Below are positions 26,552 through 39,490 of a stretch of DNA of 64,000 bases, one piece after another. The stretch is from positions 3,212,492-3,276,491 of the forward strand of contig CM031878.1 of assembly GCA_018697195.1 (NCBI GenBank), read 5' to 3'. The stretch comes from Certhia americana. Its lineage: Eukaryota; Chordata; Aves; Passeriformes; Certhiidae. Position numbers and translations under genes: made by a program. Below the pieces are notes generated by a model that worked only from the letters and a program-made list of their open reading frames with translations, made no database searches and was not told the origin of the DNA. Position 1 is the first letter of the stretch, and every line of letters starts with the position of its first letter.

Positions 26552-27684
26552 TTCTTCAGTATGTTGACTAAAAGATTGGTAAGCCAAAATAGAAAACTGA
26601 TTTCTTAATTTCTTCTATAGTTTAATAAATCCCACCTCCACATTCCTTTTTTTTTTTGTTTTATTGAATGCATTTGTCACTTTAGAACTGATCAAATTTT
26701 GAACAACTTTCTTGAAGTATTTAAGTATATTTGAATGGGAGATAGATTTCCCTTTTAAAAAAAATGTGTAAAAGAAAATTTTTACATCAACACCAGCAAA
26801 AATCCCAAGTCGAGGAAAAAAAAAAAAAGGCAAAAAACCAACCAAACAAAAAAAACAACCCACCCAAACAAAAATGCATAAACTGAAGGAAAGCTAATCC
26901 TCAATTTAGACCATGTGTCTTTGAACCCAGGCTGTAAGTTGTAATGGGTGTCATTGTTTGTTAAAATGTTATTCTTTTTTGAGGTATGATAATTTCCAAA
27001 TTATTGCATTGCATAGGCAAAAATAAAAAAAAAAAAAAGAAACAGACCATTCTTGCATTAACTAGATAAAAGAAACTTGCTTAATATATATACAGAGCAT
27101 TCCCAGAATTAAGTGTACAGAAGGGAAGAAACCATGGGATAAAACAGCTGAGTGTCCATAGACAACAAAAACTGCTGCAATAAAACATGAGCTCAATTTC
27201 ACCTTGCACCTTGGCAAAAATAGTTCTTCAGTGTTTTCACACTTTTGAAAAAAAACCTTCAAAATAGTTGTGTTCATGCATATAGATTAGAATGGCCACT
27301 AAAAGTACTGGGCTATTTAGGTAGAGATAAACATAAAAATAAAATTAATCAAATCAAATTTGGGCAATTGAAATTTAAATGTTACAAAGTTTATATGACA
27401 GTGAAATAATGTGGAGACATCTCAGGGCACCAGGGTTAGTTTACCAGTGGCAAATTGATGAAATCTCTGGAAAAAATTGAAAGTCAAATTCAACTCCGAG
27501 CCAGCAGCACTGTAAGAACTTAAGGTAAAACTGATAAATAACAGTTTGAAATTTCACTTGTACACTTGGACTTAAAAATATGGTATGAGCTTTTCTGTGG
27601 TTACTTATTAAGAATTATTCACAAGTGATCTGATTGATGTGATATGTGGAAGTTATAAGTTAAATAGTTCAACAGAAGACATTC

Positions 27685-27711
27685 TTTTTTTTTTTTTTTT
27701 AAAAAAAAAAA
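27685..27711. repeat. T16-A11 fold-back homopolymer
   Basis: A T run (27685-27700) directly abuts an A run (27701-27711), giving a self-complementary AT fold-back. Confidence 0.88.
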
Positions 27712-28541
27712 GCTGCATGAGAATGATTTTTTAAACTTTAATTGCCATTTCTTCTTATCAAAATACACTAAGGCCCCCATTTATTAACTTAATCTATTAA
27801 AAAAAATGGAAAAAAAGAAATCAGCCAATAATATATTTAGGGAATTTCTTGACAAAAAGCAGTAGAGTAAAGTTAGAAGGTAGTAATTACAGTTTAGGAA
27901 GGGTAGACTGAGTTGACCACAGCAGGAAAGAAGAGGAAAATCTGCGTTTAAGAGAAAAAGCTAACAAGTAGAAGCAGTAGTATTATTAGTGTAAAGCAAG
28001 CTAGACGTTCCATGATTTGCTATGAACCACTGAACAACAGATTAATCTGTGTCCATCTCTTAGGAAGACTGATGGGGCTCTGCTCCTCGTTAGTACCAAG
28101 TCCTTTTTCATCCAGAGAATTGTCTTTGTGATGGCTCTACAACTTTTCAAGGTTACTTGGATAGATATTATGATAGATAATAATTTGCCAATTCTGCTTC
28201 TGTTGCTTGAAGTAAGTCATTCTGCCCTAAATTACAAATTTATGACCATCAATATTTACTGAGGATACTTCCAACTCATAGAAGTAGACTGGGAGCAGGG
28301 GATTCTTCCAAGTGAACTTTCATTTGATAATTTGGTAACATCAGGCTCCTGTACAGCTGACAAATGTGAACGTGAAAAATACACTTATGGGAGAAACAGT
28401 TTCCAAATGATCACAGAAGCTAAACAGAAAGCTGAAAACAAAAAAATGCTTCACAAAAATTAAGCCTTGATTTTCCTCGGTTCTGTGTTCAGCCTGTTGT
28501 AACAATATGGTCTATATTTTTGTCATTGGCCACCTACAGAA

Positions 28542-29376
28542 TGTGTTGTGGTTAAATCTGGTTTTGACAGCTACCATGAGCCAGCTGAAGCTGGTAAGAA
28601 ATTAGTCATTATTGCCGTCTCTCTTCCAAGGTGGAAGAATTCTATAGAAGCCAAGGAAGGATGAAGATGTTATTGTGTGCCTCAAACAGCAATAGCCAGA
28701 TGGATATTGACCCAGCTATGGATGGTTGCTAACAACACACTCTGAGGAAAGACAGGATGTGGCTGGAGAAGGAGCCATTCAGAAGGAGGACATAATTTTG
28801 TTGTTATAAACATCCTTGTTCTGGCTCCTGGAGAGAAGCACAATACAGTACAGTGCCAGTGCAGAAATTAGATCAGGAAGTAAGCATGGGCTGTAGGGCT
28901 CAAGGCCACCAAAAACCCCCAAACCCCACTGATCCATTTCCAGAAAGGTCTGTAGCAATGGATTGCAGGATAAATGGCTTGCATAGAAATCAGGAAGATT
29001 ATCTTCAGGACAGGGAAACCTTTCTATAAAAGGTGCCCCCACCAAGCCCTGGTGCCTGTGCCCCAGGAATCTGGACATCCCATCAGCTGGAATGATACTG
29101 GAGCCAGGAGTGGTGACCTCTTCCTCTCTTTTCTCTCTCTCCCCTTCTTTAATCCATCCCACTTCCTGTCCCTTTTCACCCTATCCCTTTATCCAAACTC
29201 ACTGCTGTGCAATTATATTGGAGGTCAGACATTACCACATCAATTTCTGTGCCAAGTGTGGAATTTACTTATAAAACCTTTCTAAGGTTTTGTGGATCCT
29301 CTGACTTTTGTGGTTCCTTTCAATCATGGGCATGTACAAGTTTTGTCTGCTCCCTTCCCCTTAAGGATGGGATGTC
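28542..29376 (+). mobile_element. Probable solo LTR (boundaries tentative)
   Basis: Starts TGTGTTGTGGTTAAATC and has a TATA box TATAAAAG at 29025-29032, a C/T-rich block, and a CTTATAAAACC polyadenylation-like block near 29270, an order typical of an avian LTR. A candidate 3' end is GGATGTCA at 29376. The flanking CAGAA (28537-28541) and CAGAT (29377-29381) match 4 of 5 bases as a decayed target duplication. Open frames over this region are not retroviral genes. The LTR nature is fairly likely; the exact ends are uncertain. Confidence 0.6.
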
Positions 29377-29597
29377 ACAGATTGAAAGGTCATCTCAACA
29401 AAATGTCTTGATAGGAATATTGATCAAAGTTTATAGTTGTCCTTCTCTGTTTCTGGGGATTAACCTTTCTTGATCAGTGGAAGAACAAGGAAGATCAGCT
29501 TTGCTGATTAGAAGGCAGCAATTTTCACAAGTTGTCAAAATACAGTTTTCTGATGTATAATTACCAAGTTAGATTTGTTCTCCCCAGGTTTTTTTTA

Positions 29598-29603
29598 TCT
29601 ATC

Positions 29604-29650
<47 letters not shown>

Positions 29651-29660
29651 NNNNNNNNNN

Positions 29661-29706
<46 letters not shown>
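29598..29706. repeat. (TATC)n tetranucleotide microsatellite containing a 10-N gap
   Basis: Uninterrupted ATCT/TATC units on both sides of ten N (29651-29660). The gap probably marks uncertain repeat length rather than unrelated missing sequence. Frames reading LSIYLSIY across it are artefacts. Confidence 0.96.
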
Positions 29707-29707
<1 letters not shown>

Positions 29708-30385
29708 CCTTCAGCTATGCTACACCAGAACCCCTCACACAAAGTTCTCTGCCTGCCGTGTAAAATATGTAAAACATTTCAGCATCCAAGTAATTTAAAA
29801 AAAAATTTAACCAGAGGATGACAGCTTTATTTTGGGCACAAACAGGGCCAGAGGCTTTAGTTCATCTTTTTACAAGTGGATTTTGAATCCAGGACAAAAT
29901 TAACTTATATTTAAGGCTCTTATTTGCAAAAATTTATATCCAGAGATATCTTTGTCTATCCAGTTTTACATAGCATATTGTTAAAAAATCACTTTCAAGA
30001 TACTTCCAAGTAATAATTTCATATAACATAATAAGAAATTATGTTCTATAAATATTTCACTTGTTAAAAGTACATATTTTTATATAATTCTTAAAGACAG
30101 AATGCAAATACTAGCTGACTTTGTGAACCAGATTTTCTTCTTTTAGAAAGGGAGAGGAGTTGGATTATTAAAGTTCAGTAAGGGCAACATTATTTTATAA
30201 GTGTGAAACTTTGCTCAAAAATGCTAGATTTATAAATAAATACTTTACCAATGTTATTAAAATTAGTAGTTAAATTTTGTGTCAGTGATCCACTACAACA
30301 AAATATGACTCTTGTCTCCCTCAATTTAAACCAGTAGTAAAATTCAGGTTTTGATGTTCAGTTTAGCTTGAAATGATGCTTTACA

Positions 30386-30416
<31 letters not shown>

Positions 30417-32599
30417 CCTTTATTTTCAAAATCTCAAACGAACTTGAAAAACCAAAAAACTCTGGAATTATTAATTATTTGTAGTGGCCTGAGGGAGTAT
30501 CAATGAACACAAGGTAAGTGATAAAAGGCAAAATTTAATGGTTGGGCAATTATTCTTTACATAGTCTTCATTTTTTTTTTCCATATTTTTTAAAGAAAAT
30601 TAAAAGTATTCATGAGCTCTGATTTATCCCCTCTGCTTTGCTTAGAATATCTTTATATATAAAATGTGTTTGTCAGTGTTATCAGAGATGTACTTCAGCA
30701 TTTTGTAAAGATTTTGCTTCCATATCCAGCAGACACCAAAAGCAATCTATACTTCTGCTTTGCCAAATAGGTATTTTAAGGCAAAGCTAATTGATAATCT
30801 CCTTATCTAGAAGCAAAAAAAGTAAGAAAATTAAATCCCTAACATCAGATGCACTGATAATGGGATGAAGTCGTATAAAGTTATCATAAAGATGTTAGCT
30901 AAGGCTGCATGAATGACTTTGGGACATATTTGCTTCTAGTAGGATAAAATTGTTCATGACTGTGTTGCTTATCATGGAAAAAATATTAGTTTTAGACAGT
31001 CTGAAGATGTTTACAGTTCTAAACAGAATTCAACTATTCTTACGTGAGTATTCTTTTTAAAATTGTACTGTTCTTGTGATTTGTAGGTTTGGAAACCAAA
31101 CTAAAAATCCCAAGTTATTCATGTTTTTTGACTCTGCTGAGAAATAGATGTTGTAAGCTAAGGAAGTGTTGGAACTGTGGGTAGTATTTTCCAAATTTAT
31201 TTTTCTGTTAATGACTGTTTTCTATTTAGAATAAATTTGTCTGTGAATGAACACAGACTTCCCTCAGTCCCACACTTTTCCCTGTTGTAATGTTTGGGAT
31301 GAGTGGGCTATGCGTTTTTGCAGCAACCACTGCTGCTGGACTTCAGCTGCTTCTGTGTTTATGAGTGTATGGGATTACTTTCCTGATGGTTTTTATTATT
31401 ATTAACCCCTCTGTTAAAGAATATAACTGGGCATAGGAATCCTTTTACTGAATATCAGATTTAAGTATGACAATCATTCTTCATTAAAAATCTCCCAGGT
31501 TTCAGTGATTTAACAAACTGGACTTGGGTGAAATTTGGGGTCTTTTCATCATACTTTTGCTTACCTACAGAGAAAAAAAAAAGAAAAAAAAATAGAAATG
31601 AAAAGGAAATGATTGATCATTTGAAATTATAAAAATTCTTACACAGTTTAAATGAAATAGAATGTTTTCTGTCCACTGTCTATCAAAAGAGCAAAATAAA
31701 AACATGTAGGGTCTCCTCAGTGCAGTTTACAGATGATTCTGGACAGAGGTTCAGCAAATACAGTTGCTTTGTCTGTGCAAAGGTTATCTCGCCTAAGCTC
31801 ATCTCTTCAGAGCAAGGAGGTTGTTGACATTTTTAAGAAAATCTATATCAAGCTGAAGTCCATGAGGGAATCATAGCTTTAATTTGAAGCAGCTGGGTAG
31901 CCAGGAAAAAAAAATAAAATCTATTTGATTTAACAAAGGAGAGAAAAATATGCTAATACTAAGGCACAAGACTTGACATGGGGTGCTGAAATCCTACAGC
32001 AGTTTATAATCCAAGCATGCTGCAGAAAATCAATTACTTAGTCCTAAGTGTTCAAGTCAGTGTGTATGGGTATTAGTCACATGAATACTAGCAGTCAATA
32101 AGATTTCCATATATCTCCAAACCATGCTTTGAGAATGCAGCTCTTATCCAGAAATCTGAAGCTGATGGGAGAAAAAAAAAATCTCTCTTGATTGCACCAT
32201 GCAGTGAAAAAGCCATTTGTGAAGAGCGTAACTTTTCCAGGCAGCACCCCTAAAAAATCCATTTTAGGACAGCCACACACAGACATTTTACCAAGGAAAG
32301 AAGGATTAAAGGATTTTATAGTAAAGAGTGGCTTTTTCCAGACAAATAAGGAAGAGTTTTGTGAAAGTGTGTTTCCTAAGGCAATAAAAATTATAATGAA
32401 CTTTTACCAATAACAAGTACAGTACATAAGGCAACTTAATTATAAAATAATAATTATTATAATTATTGTATTTTAAAAAACAGTTTTCTTTTAGATATCA
32501 AGAAAGAGAACTAATAATTTCCATTCATGACAATGAAGAATTCCCTTATGAAAAGAAATCTCTGTTTTGGCAAATTGAGTTATGCTGGTGTGTTGGTGT

Positions 32600-32760
32600 T
32601 TTTGTGGGTTTTTTTGTGGGCTTTTTTTGTTTCTTTTTGGTTTTTTTCAGGTTTTTGTTTCTTTTTTCTGTTTGTTTGTTTTTTTGTTTTTTTTTTTAAA
32701 TTCTGTTTTGGTTTCTTTGTTTGTTTGTTTCTGCTTTTTTTTTTTATTTTATTTTTGCAG
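32600..32760. repeat. T/TG-rich low-complexity tract
   Basis: Long runs of T broken by G and GTTT units. Open frames rich in Phe (plus strand) or Lys (minus strand) over this tract are composition artefacts. Confidence 0.9.
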
Positions 32761-32893
32761 TTGTTATTCAAAGAAGAAATATCACCCACAATTTTTTTCT
32801 TTTTTTCCCCTTTATCTTGAATTTCCTGTTAAAAATCCAACCCAAACCAAACCAAATCTCAAAAAACCCCTGAAACACCCAAATTTGCACCCT

Positions 32894-32913
32894 CCCCCCC
32901 CCCCCCCCCCCCC
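32894..32913. repeat. Poly-C tract (20 C)
   Basis: An uninterrupted C run after CCCT, in an A/C-rich context (CCCAAACCAAACC). The length is prone to sequencing error. Confidence 0.9.
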
Positions 32914-34675
32914 GAAATTTACATGAAAATACTTTGTTCTTACGAATGTTTGGTGGGTTTTGATGCCATTTACAGAATGGCCAATTTTTTGTAATTCGTT
33001 GTATTATTCCTTGGGAATGTTAATAGGAACGTAATATGTGCAAAGGATGTCTCTGTAAACATTATTCAGGGGAGCTTTTGAAGACAAAGATTTTGCCCTA
33101 CATATATTGTGACTACAAACAAAACCAGTTGTGTAGATCTGAATTTGGAAGTTGGTGTTCACAAACAAAAATAAAAATCAGCTGCACAATCACTAAACAC
33201 TTGAACCTGCAGTTTAGAGAACCTGGCTGATTTATTTTTCAGTGATCAATTATTGCCCAGCTAGACATCACCCAGATTGCTCAATGAACTGAATGCAACA
33301 TCATTGATAGATAGGTTAGAGTTTTCTCCACCAGCACTGGTAATCTTTGTAGTTTTATTCCTTTTATCTGAAACAGGTACAGATTCCACTAAAATAGCAA
33401 GAAAAAATATCAAATTTAGTGACCCTCACAGTCAGTGTTTATGGCTAACAGTGAATAAATTCTCAAATAAGATTAAGTATTCAGTAGACATTCATTAGGA
33501 TCAATTTGGAAAAGTCACATGCAAGGTCACAGGGAAAACAAAAAAAAAACAAAAAAAACCCAAACTGGGCATCTTAAAATAAGGCATAGGGAGATGTTTC
33601 TTTTGCTGTGCAAATATCTAAAGGAGTTATTCTCTAATCTGAAATTAGGTAGGAGGAATCCTACCTTCTTCCTAAGGTTGTGTTCCAGAGCACTGCTGTC
33701 CATGTGGCAGCCATGTCTCGATTATGTTATGGAAAACAGTACAAAAGTGTAAGTAAATGCATGTCCTCTGTTACTTCTCACCTTTGCTTTGCCTGCTTTG
33801 TCTCTTCTGGAAGGAAGGGCTGTGAAACTCTCTCACCTCTAAATGAAATTAAGCCTCTAAATCTGTGCAGTCACTGTTTATAGTGGGAGCTGCTGTATAG
33901 AAAATAAGTGTGTTTGTCAGGCACTGAAAGAAGTTGCCATGATGCTTTACAAGTATGAACTTCAGCAGAACAAGGTTCTGCTGGGCTTTTAGTTTGTATT
34001 AATTAGGAATTCAGATTTACAGGAGAAAGTAAAGATCCATTTCCACTAATGTTTAGTACCAGTCATGTCTCTTGGGCAATAACAGTTGTTACTTGCTTTA
34101 TGTACTTATTGTTCTGCTTTGCTATGGGATGTTTTTCTTCATTTGTACATTTTGAAGCTAATTCTCTCCACAATTACCATGGTAATCTGTCAGCTTTCCA
34201 CCTATACATGGGGCAGTATTTTATTCTTATATGTTAAGCAGCTGGATTCTTTATACTTCCCACATTTCTTGTAGATATCATTTTCCAAGTGTATTAAATG
34301 CAACAGCAATAGTGAGCAACCACTTAAAGGTCTTGCAAAGCATTTTGTTTCCATTTCTGATGTTTAGATTTTTGGGGTAGGTAATCTAAGAATGCTAGGA
34401 TACCTGTGTGGCATTGAACTGAGAATTTTGCAGTGATCATTTCCCCATGTACATTCCTTACCATTTGCAGTTCTTGAAACATAAAGGCACAGTAGAATGA
34501 GATTTGTGCTTGGAAATATTGGGGCAGGGCAGGGGAGCACATTTACGTACCTGCATCCTAAACAGTTTATATAGGTTACTTACATCTTAGTTTAAAACAC
34601 AACAGATGAACATGCCCAGAACAAGCTCTTACACAGTAAGAGCATGCAAGTGGAACTGGGAAGACAAAGACAGGA

Positions 34676-35387
34676 TGTTGGGGGTTGGGTTGATTTCTTA
34701 TAGAATTTTTTCCCAGAAGTTGCTAAGAAACTAATGGCTGGGTGCTTTTCGGTACTTATGGGTGCTCGGGAACAAACAAAGGAAGCAGCTACACAGAGAC
34801 ATTGATTCCACTTCGCTCGGGGCAGTTTTCTGCTCTGGGGGAACTGCCAGTGTTGCTCGTCTCGGCGAGGCGGAGAGCTCTCACCATTCCCTTCACCTCG
34901 GACTCCGTCGGACCACCGGTCTCTTCGTGTGTCCCCCGGGATTTTGGGAACCCATCTCCTCCCTGCCCTGCACCCACGGTTTCTTCGGTTCTGCTCGAGG
35001 TCTCCCCACGCTGTTTCTACAGCCCCTGCCAGCCGGGACACTTTTCCAACAGCTCCAGCCACTGTGAACCCTCGGAATCATCTCACCCTCCTAGAGCTGC
35101 CGCTAGTTTCTTGTGATGGGACTGGGGGGGGGGGGGGGGGGGGGGGTTACCAGAGGAAGAACTGTGACTGACTTGTTGTTTTGGTTTTTTTTTTTTTCCC
35201 TCCTCTAGTTCTGTTTGTTGTCAATATTGTAATTATTGTTAATTTACCTTGTTAGACTAACTAGTAAAGAACTGTTATTCCTACCCTCCTTATCGTTGCC
35301 TAAGGCCTCTCTTTCAATTTTGGAATTATAACAAACCCCAAGGGAAGTTTCCCTTTTCTTTGGTCCCTGTCGTTCCAAACCAAGACA
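34676..35387 (+). mobile_element. Solo LTR, ERVL-like, with CAGGA target duplication
   Basis: 712 bp from TGTTGGGGG to CCAAACCAAGACA with a perfect 5-bp duplication CAGGA at 34671-34675 and 35388-35392. The R/U5 part (AGTAAAGAACTGTTATTCCT) is homologous to the LTR at 11217, which lies in the opposite orientation; the canonical AATAAA is AGTAAA here. The U3 part is much more GC- and CpG-rich than the surrounding DNA. It contains a run of 23 G at 35124-35146. The several open frames across it are by-products of its GC content, not genes. Confidence 0.9.
35124..35146. repeat. Poly-G tract (23 G) inside LTR
   Basis: Uninterrupted run of G within the LTR 34676-35387. It could form quadruplex DNA; the exact length is likely unreliable. 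Confidence 0.9.
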
Positions 35388-35856
35388 CAGGAGTTGTCCG
35401 TCCTGAAACCTTTTTGCATCTTGTAGTTCAGATTGTGGTGGCTGTATTTTGTGAACACCCAGGCAAGAACCTGATGTGCTGAAATATGAATTCACTAACA
35501 GAGTGAATTTAGAGAAGAGTAGGAGATGGGAGAAGAGCCCATCATGTTATTGATTCTGTTATTTGCTCAGAGCTGTAGTCAGGATTTGTTGTCTAAGTAT
35601 CTGCTGAAGTGGATGTTGTTGTCTTGGCTTGTTGTTTTAGCTTCATGCTACTAAAAATGATACATAGGGAGAACTGGAAGTCACAGGAATAAATTCTGAC
35701 CCAGGCATCAGTGAATACCAACAATCTGGGATCTCATGGGTTTTTAATATTTTAAGCCTGAGCTGGGACCTGAATTTCTGACAAAGTTTCTGTACCAAAT
35801 CACAAACTATTAAATGAGGGATGGAAAACTACTGAACATTCACTTTATATTCCACA

Positions 35857-35980
35857 GTCATAGAATGGGTTGGGTTGGAAGGCACCTTAAAGATCACCTA
35901 TTTCCAGCTCCCTACCATGGTGAGTGACATCTTCCACTAGGCCAGGCTGCTCAGAACCCCATTCAACCTGGCCTAGAACA
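35857..35980 (-). mobile_element. CR1 LINE 3' end fragment
   Basis: Antisense CR1: GTCATAGAATGGGTTGGGTT, GGCACCTTAAAGATCACC, ACTAGGCCAGGCTGCTCAGA and CATTCAACCTGGCCTAGAAC. About 124 bp; the tail lies on the left as expected for the minus strand. Confidence 0.92.
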
Positions 35981-38590
35981 TAATTTATTAAGAAAGAATT
36001 TATGTTCTTAAATAAATACAGCGATTCAGTAATAACTGAAGAGCCTGTTTCCTTCATGGCTGGAAGAAAGCTCTCTCAGCTGGTTAACTGTAATCCATTT
36101 ACTTTGCTGGAATGCCAATCACTGAACCATTTTTGCCACAATTGCACATTGAGTTTTGCGCCTTCTATCATCACGTTACTTAATGTATGCTATCTAACCC
36201 AAGGAAATGATGCTGAACATGATGTCCATCTTATCAGTCTGGTATCACTCATATCCATGCTACTAGTGATAATAAAAATCTAAACTTCCTGTCAAATGTG
36301 TGTTATCTCAGGAAAATAAGGGATGAGAAGAAGGAGATGAGTACACAGGGGATTTTAGAAGTTCAGTATCTTTATGCTTATCTGAAATGTGTATAGTGAT
36401 TGCAAATGTGTTTTTTGATGCAATGCATGTAGAAAAGTATGAATCTGCAACTAGAGCTATGTGTACGCAGTAGAATACAGTATCTGGAGTGTTGATTATT
36501 TCTACAGAAGTTACAGAAATATTCCATGTACATACAGTATAATTATTGGGTGAAATTTTTAGAAGTTTGTTGAAATGAGAATGAATTTACATGCTGACAA
36601 GGTTAGATGTCAGATGGCTGAAGCATTATCCCATTATTGATAGATACTGTCTTTCTGATTCTACAAGTTCAGGGTAAGATACTGTAAATTCCAATACTAC
36701 TAATGTGAATTCTTTAGGAACCATTTGCTAGAACTCAGGGTTCATCCTCAGATTAAGGTCCCAACAAACAGGATGCAAGTGTGTTCTTAAGAATACTGTC
36801 CTATTAGTGCCATTTGTCTGCACAGTGGTGAAGTCACAGTAAGACAAATGGAACATGTCTTGGCAGCCCATAATCAGTATTTTAATATGTTCCACTGCAA
36901 GTTATGAGTTGCTCGATTGCATTCCTCAGTTCTTTAAAGAGATTTACAGAGCTGGAATAATACTCTTGGTTCTTCTTTTCCTGCATTTTTGGGTGGTATA
37001 GAGAGCTGGCACAATAGGTGGAAGTGCCTCTTTTTTCTGTGAAATGGACTAACAGTAAAGTGTTTCTTCTGTGGTACAGGAAATGTGATTTCAGAAAGGT
37101 TCAAAACCGTAATGGAGAGAAAGGTTCTTTATATAAAATAAGTTGCAGCTATAATGACATTTTTCACTCTTTCTTCTGAGCTATGAATGGACAAACTGAA
37201 GAAAAATACCTGGTGAAAAAAATGCGGTGTTTCAGGTTACCTTGTTTTCCATGCCAGAACATTTATGGGGCATGATAAGTACTGCAAGAAACATCTGAAT
37301 AGGCCATGGCAGAAATCACTTTCCATTTGCCCTGGGAAAGGTAATGTTGGGTAGCAACTTTCAGGCATATGTGCAAGTGTGTAATTTAGACAATCTGGAA
37401 CTTTAGCTAAGAGGAATCTAAATAAATCCTCTCTCCCTCCTACACTATGTGTTTTGCTGTCTTTCTTTCCCTTGTCTTTTTCTTCCTTTCTTCTTTGTTT
37501 TCTCTCTTTTTTTTTCTCTGCCTCCATCTGTGTCTTTTCCCTTAATAAACCTAGGTAAGGGTTTGTTTTCTGTCAGGTAAAGCTGGAATTTTGAGATTTC
37601 TTCTGCTACTTCCAAGACATTTGCAGAACCTGCCATTCACATTGCAGCAGGTTATGAAGCACAGTAGTAACTCTGATATCTTTTACCATTGTGTTTCTTC
37701 CACTAGAAACTCCCAAATTCCATTGCAAGTTCTAGTTATTATCACTACTACTGTTGTGTTGATTAATAAGCATAAACATAGGCTTTTATGCCCAACCAGA
37801 GTGGCAGTGAAACATTATAGGAGTGTTGCTATAGGGCCCTGTTCTAGGTCCTGGAGGAATGTTATATAAAATCTGGGCTTGTCATACATTATGTTAGGCC
37901 CATATGCTCTGACTGCTCTGTGGGTTCTGCTCAGCACTGGTGCATAGCCTCCAGTGTCAGATGTAAAATGAAACTCCAGTTTGAAATCTGTACCTGTCAT
38001 GTTCTCATATTTTTGGGTCCCTGAGCACTTCAGGTAGTTCCAGAGACACCTGTTCACTAGAAATCCTTATAAACTATTCAGACTTTGAAAGGACTACATA
38101 GGCATATGATTTATGGACTTGTCTGACTCTTGTCTTTATTAGAAGTTTTAATTAAGTGAGGTAAACAGGATGTAAATTTGGAACTAAGTGTGTGTGGACA
38201 CTGGGAGGTAGTTTCAGAAGGAGGATATGACTGCAAGGTGTTTATAATTTCCTCCCGTAATAGTGGCCTGTATTGTTTTTTTCTGGTCTTCTTCCAAAAC
38301 AAAATTAAAGGTTAAGAGTTGTTTTATGCTAGCTTAAGAGTTGACCAGGTTTCTCTGACTTATTCTAACTGTTTTTCTGAAGTAGACTTCTTCATTCTCA
38401 GGGTTTTACTAAAATACAATAATTCTTAAAGACTTCTGACACGGTCAGACAGACATGTATCAAGGCAACAGTCTCTAAAAACCACATGGTTTTTACTCTC
38501 CTAGAGACTAGAACAACATAGTTATTATCAGTGGACTCACAACCAATTTCTTGGAAAAATTTTATTGGTAAAAGGTATTTCATTGTGTTG

Positions 38591-38628
38591 ATTTTTTTTT
38601 TTTTTTTTTTTTTTTTATTTTTTTTTTA
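38591..38628. repeat. Long poly-T tracts
   Basis: Nearly pure T run. Comparable T runs lie at 30391-30418, 39118-39144, 47033-47050, 52421-52439 and 53003-53023. Comparable A runs lie at 8379-8407, 40480-40497, 44790-44815, 49784-49803, 55408-55430 and 58691-58718. Confidence 0.9.
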
Positions 38629-39490
38629 ATTTGGACAGCTTTGGATGAGCTATCCAGATTTAAAGGCTGCATTACACATTTAGCCTCAAAGCAGATAGAA
38701 AATGCTGTTACTCAAATAGGCCATGTTACAATTTGTGAAGTATAAATTGTCTTTCCTTTTGTACTCAGGAAGGAATATGGGAAACCAGATGTTAAAATCT
38801 TAATGGGAAGCAAAAAATAAGCTTTTTTTTAAAAAAAAAAAAATGTGCTTGTTAGCATCAGTCACCTTGCAGTTCTCTGTCCCTCTTCTTTCAGAAAAAA
38901 TTCTTTTAATACTCCGTGCTTTAAGCCAATATTACAGAAAGTATTTCTGCAATTTCTATATTTTTCCTTTTATTGGTTGAATATTGAAACCTTCTTTTTC
39001 TGGAGATGGAATTATACCTTTATCAACACTTTGCAAAGCCCTGATGAAACTCTTGTACCCAAAACTGACAATCTTACACAAAGACTCAGTTATATCTTAA
39101 CACTTTCCTGTTTTTGTTTTTTTTTTTTTTTTTTTTTTTTTTTTCAGTATTTGAGTTTGCTAGGTCTTTGAAATTTATGAAGTGAGGTAATGCAAAAGTT
39201 CAAATGAGAAAAATAAACAAAAATCAAACTCAAACTAACAATTATTGTTTACTTTTAGAAAAGTCACTGCACTTCCCTGACCTTCCTACTCCTTGTTTCT
39301 CAGCAGCCAGAAGTGACACTAGACAGAAACATTGCTAATGAGCATGTATCCCAAAAGAATGGATCTGCAGAATGAATCACTCCAAACAGCTTTGCTAAAT
39401 GTGTCACTGAGGTCAGTCAGGAAATTTTATTAAAAAATATGTCCCTAGTCCAAACTAACATGATAGCCTGGATTAATCATTAAAGTCTTT

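Larger units (their letters stand above)
14974..28541. other. Long intergenic stretch without recognised transposons
   Basis: About 13.6 kb of AT-rich DNA with only small local repeats (16633, 18244, 26505, 27685), an AT-rich palindromic patch near 17390-17480 and a (GCA)5 at 19867. No gene, RNA or dated transposon was recognised. Such low repeat density can mark regulatory DNA upstream of a neuronal gene, but this is only inference. Confidence 0.6.
29377..34675. other. Intergenic, simple repeats only
   Basis: Holds the TATC array, T and C homopolymers and T/TG-rich tract; otherwise unique AT-rich DNA. A short ATG frame at 33714 followed by GTAAGT looked exon-like but is unsupported. Confidence 0.6.
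35393..39490. other. Intergenic, one CR1 tail
   Basis: Apart from the CR1 at 35857-35980 it contains a C/T-rich tract (37430-37540) whose antisense frame is Lys/Glu-rich, and poly-T tracts. No gene recognised. Confidence 0.6.

Noticed and set aside
33690..33755. Short ATG-starting frame followed by GTAAGT, resembling a first exon
   Set aside because: No recognised protein, no promoter signal and no partner exon; chance match to a donor site.
34592..35171. Cluster of 60-156-codon frames on both strands
   Set aside because: All lie in a GC-rich solo LTR where stop codons are scarce; frames overlap on both strands and show no known domain.
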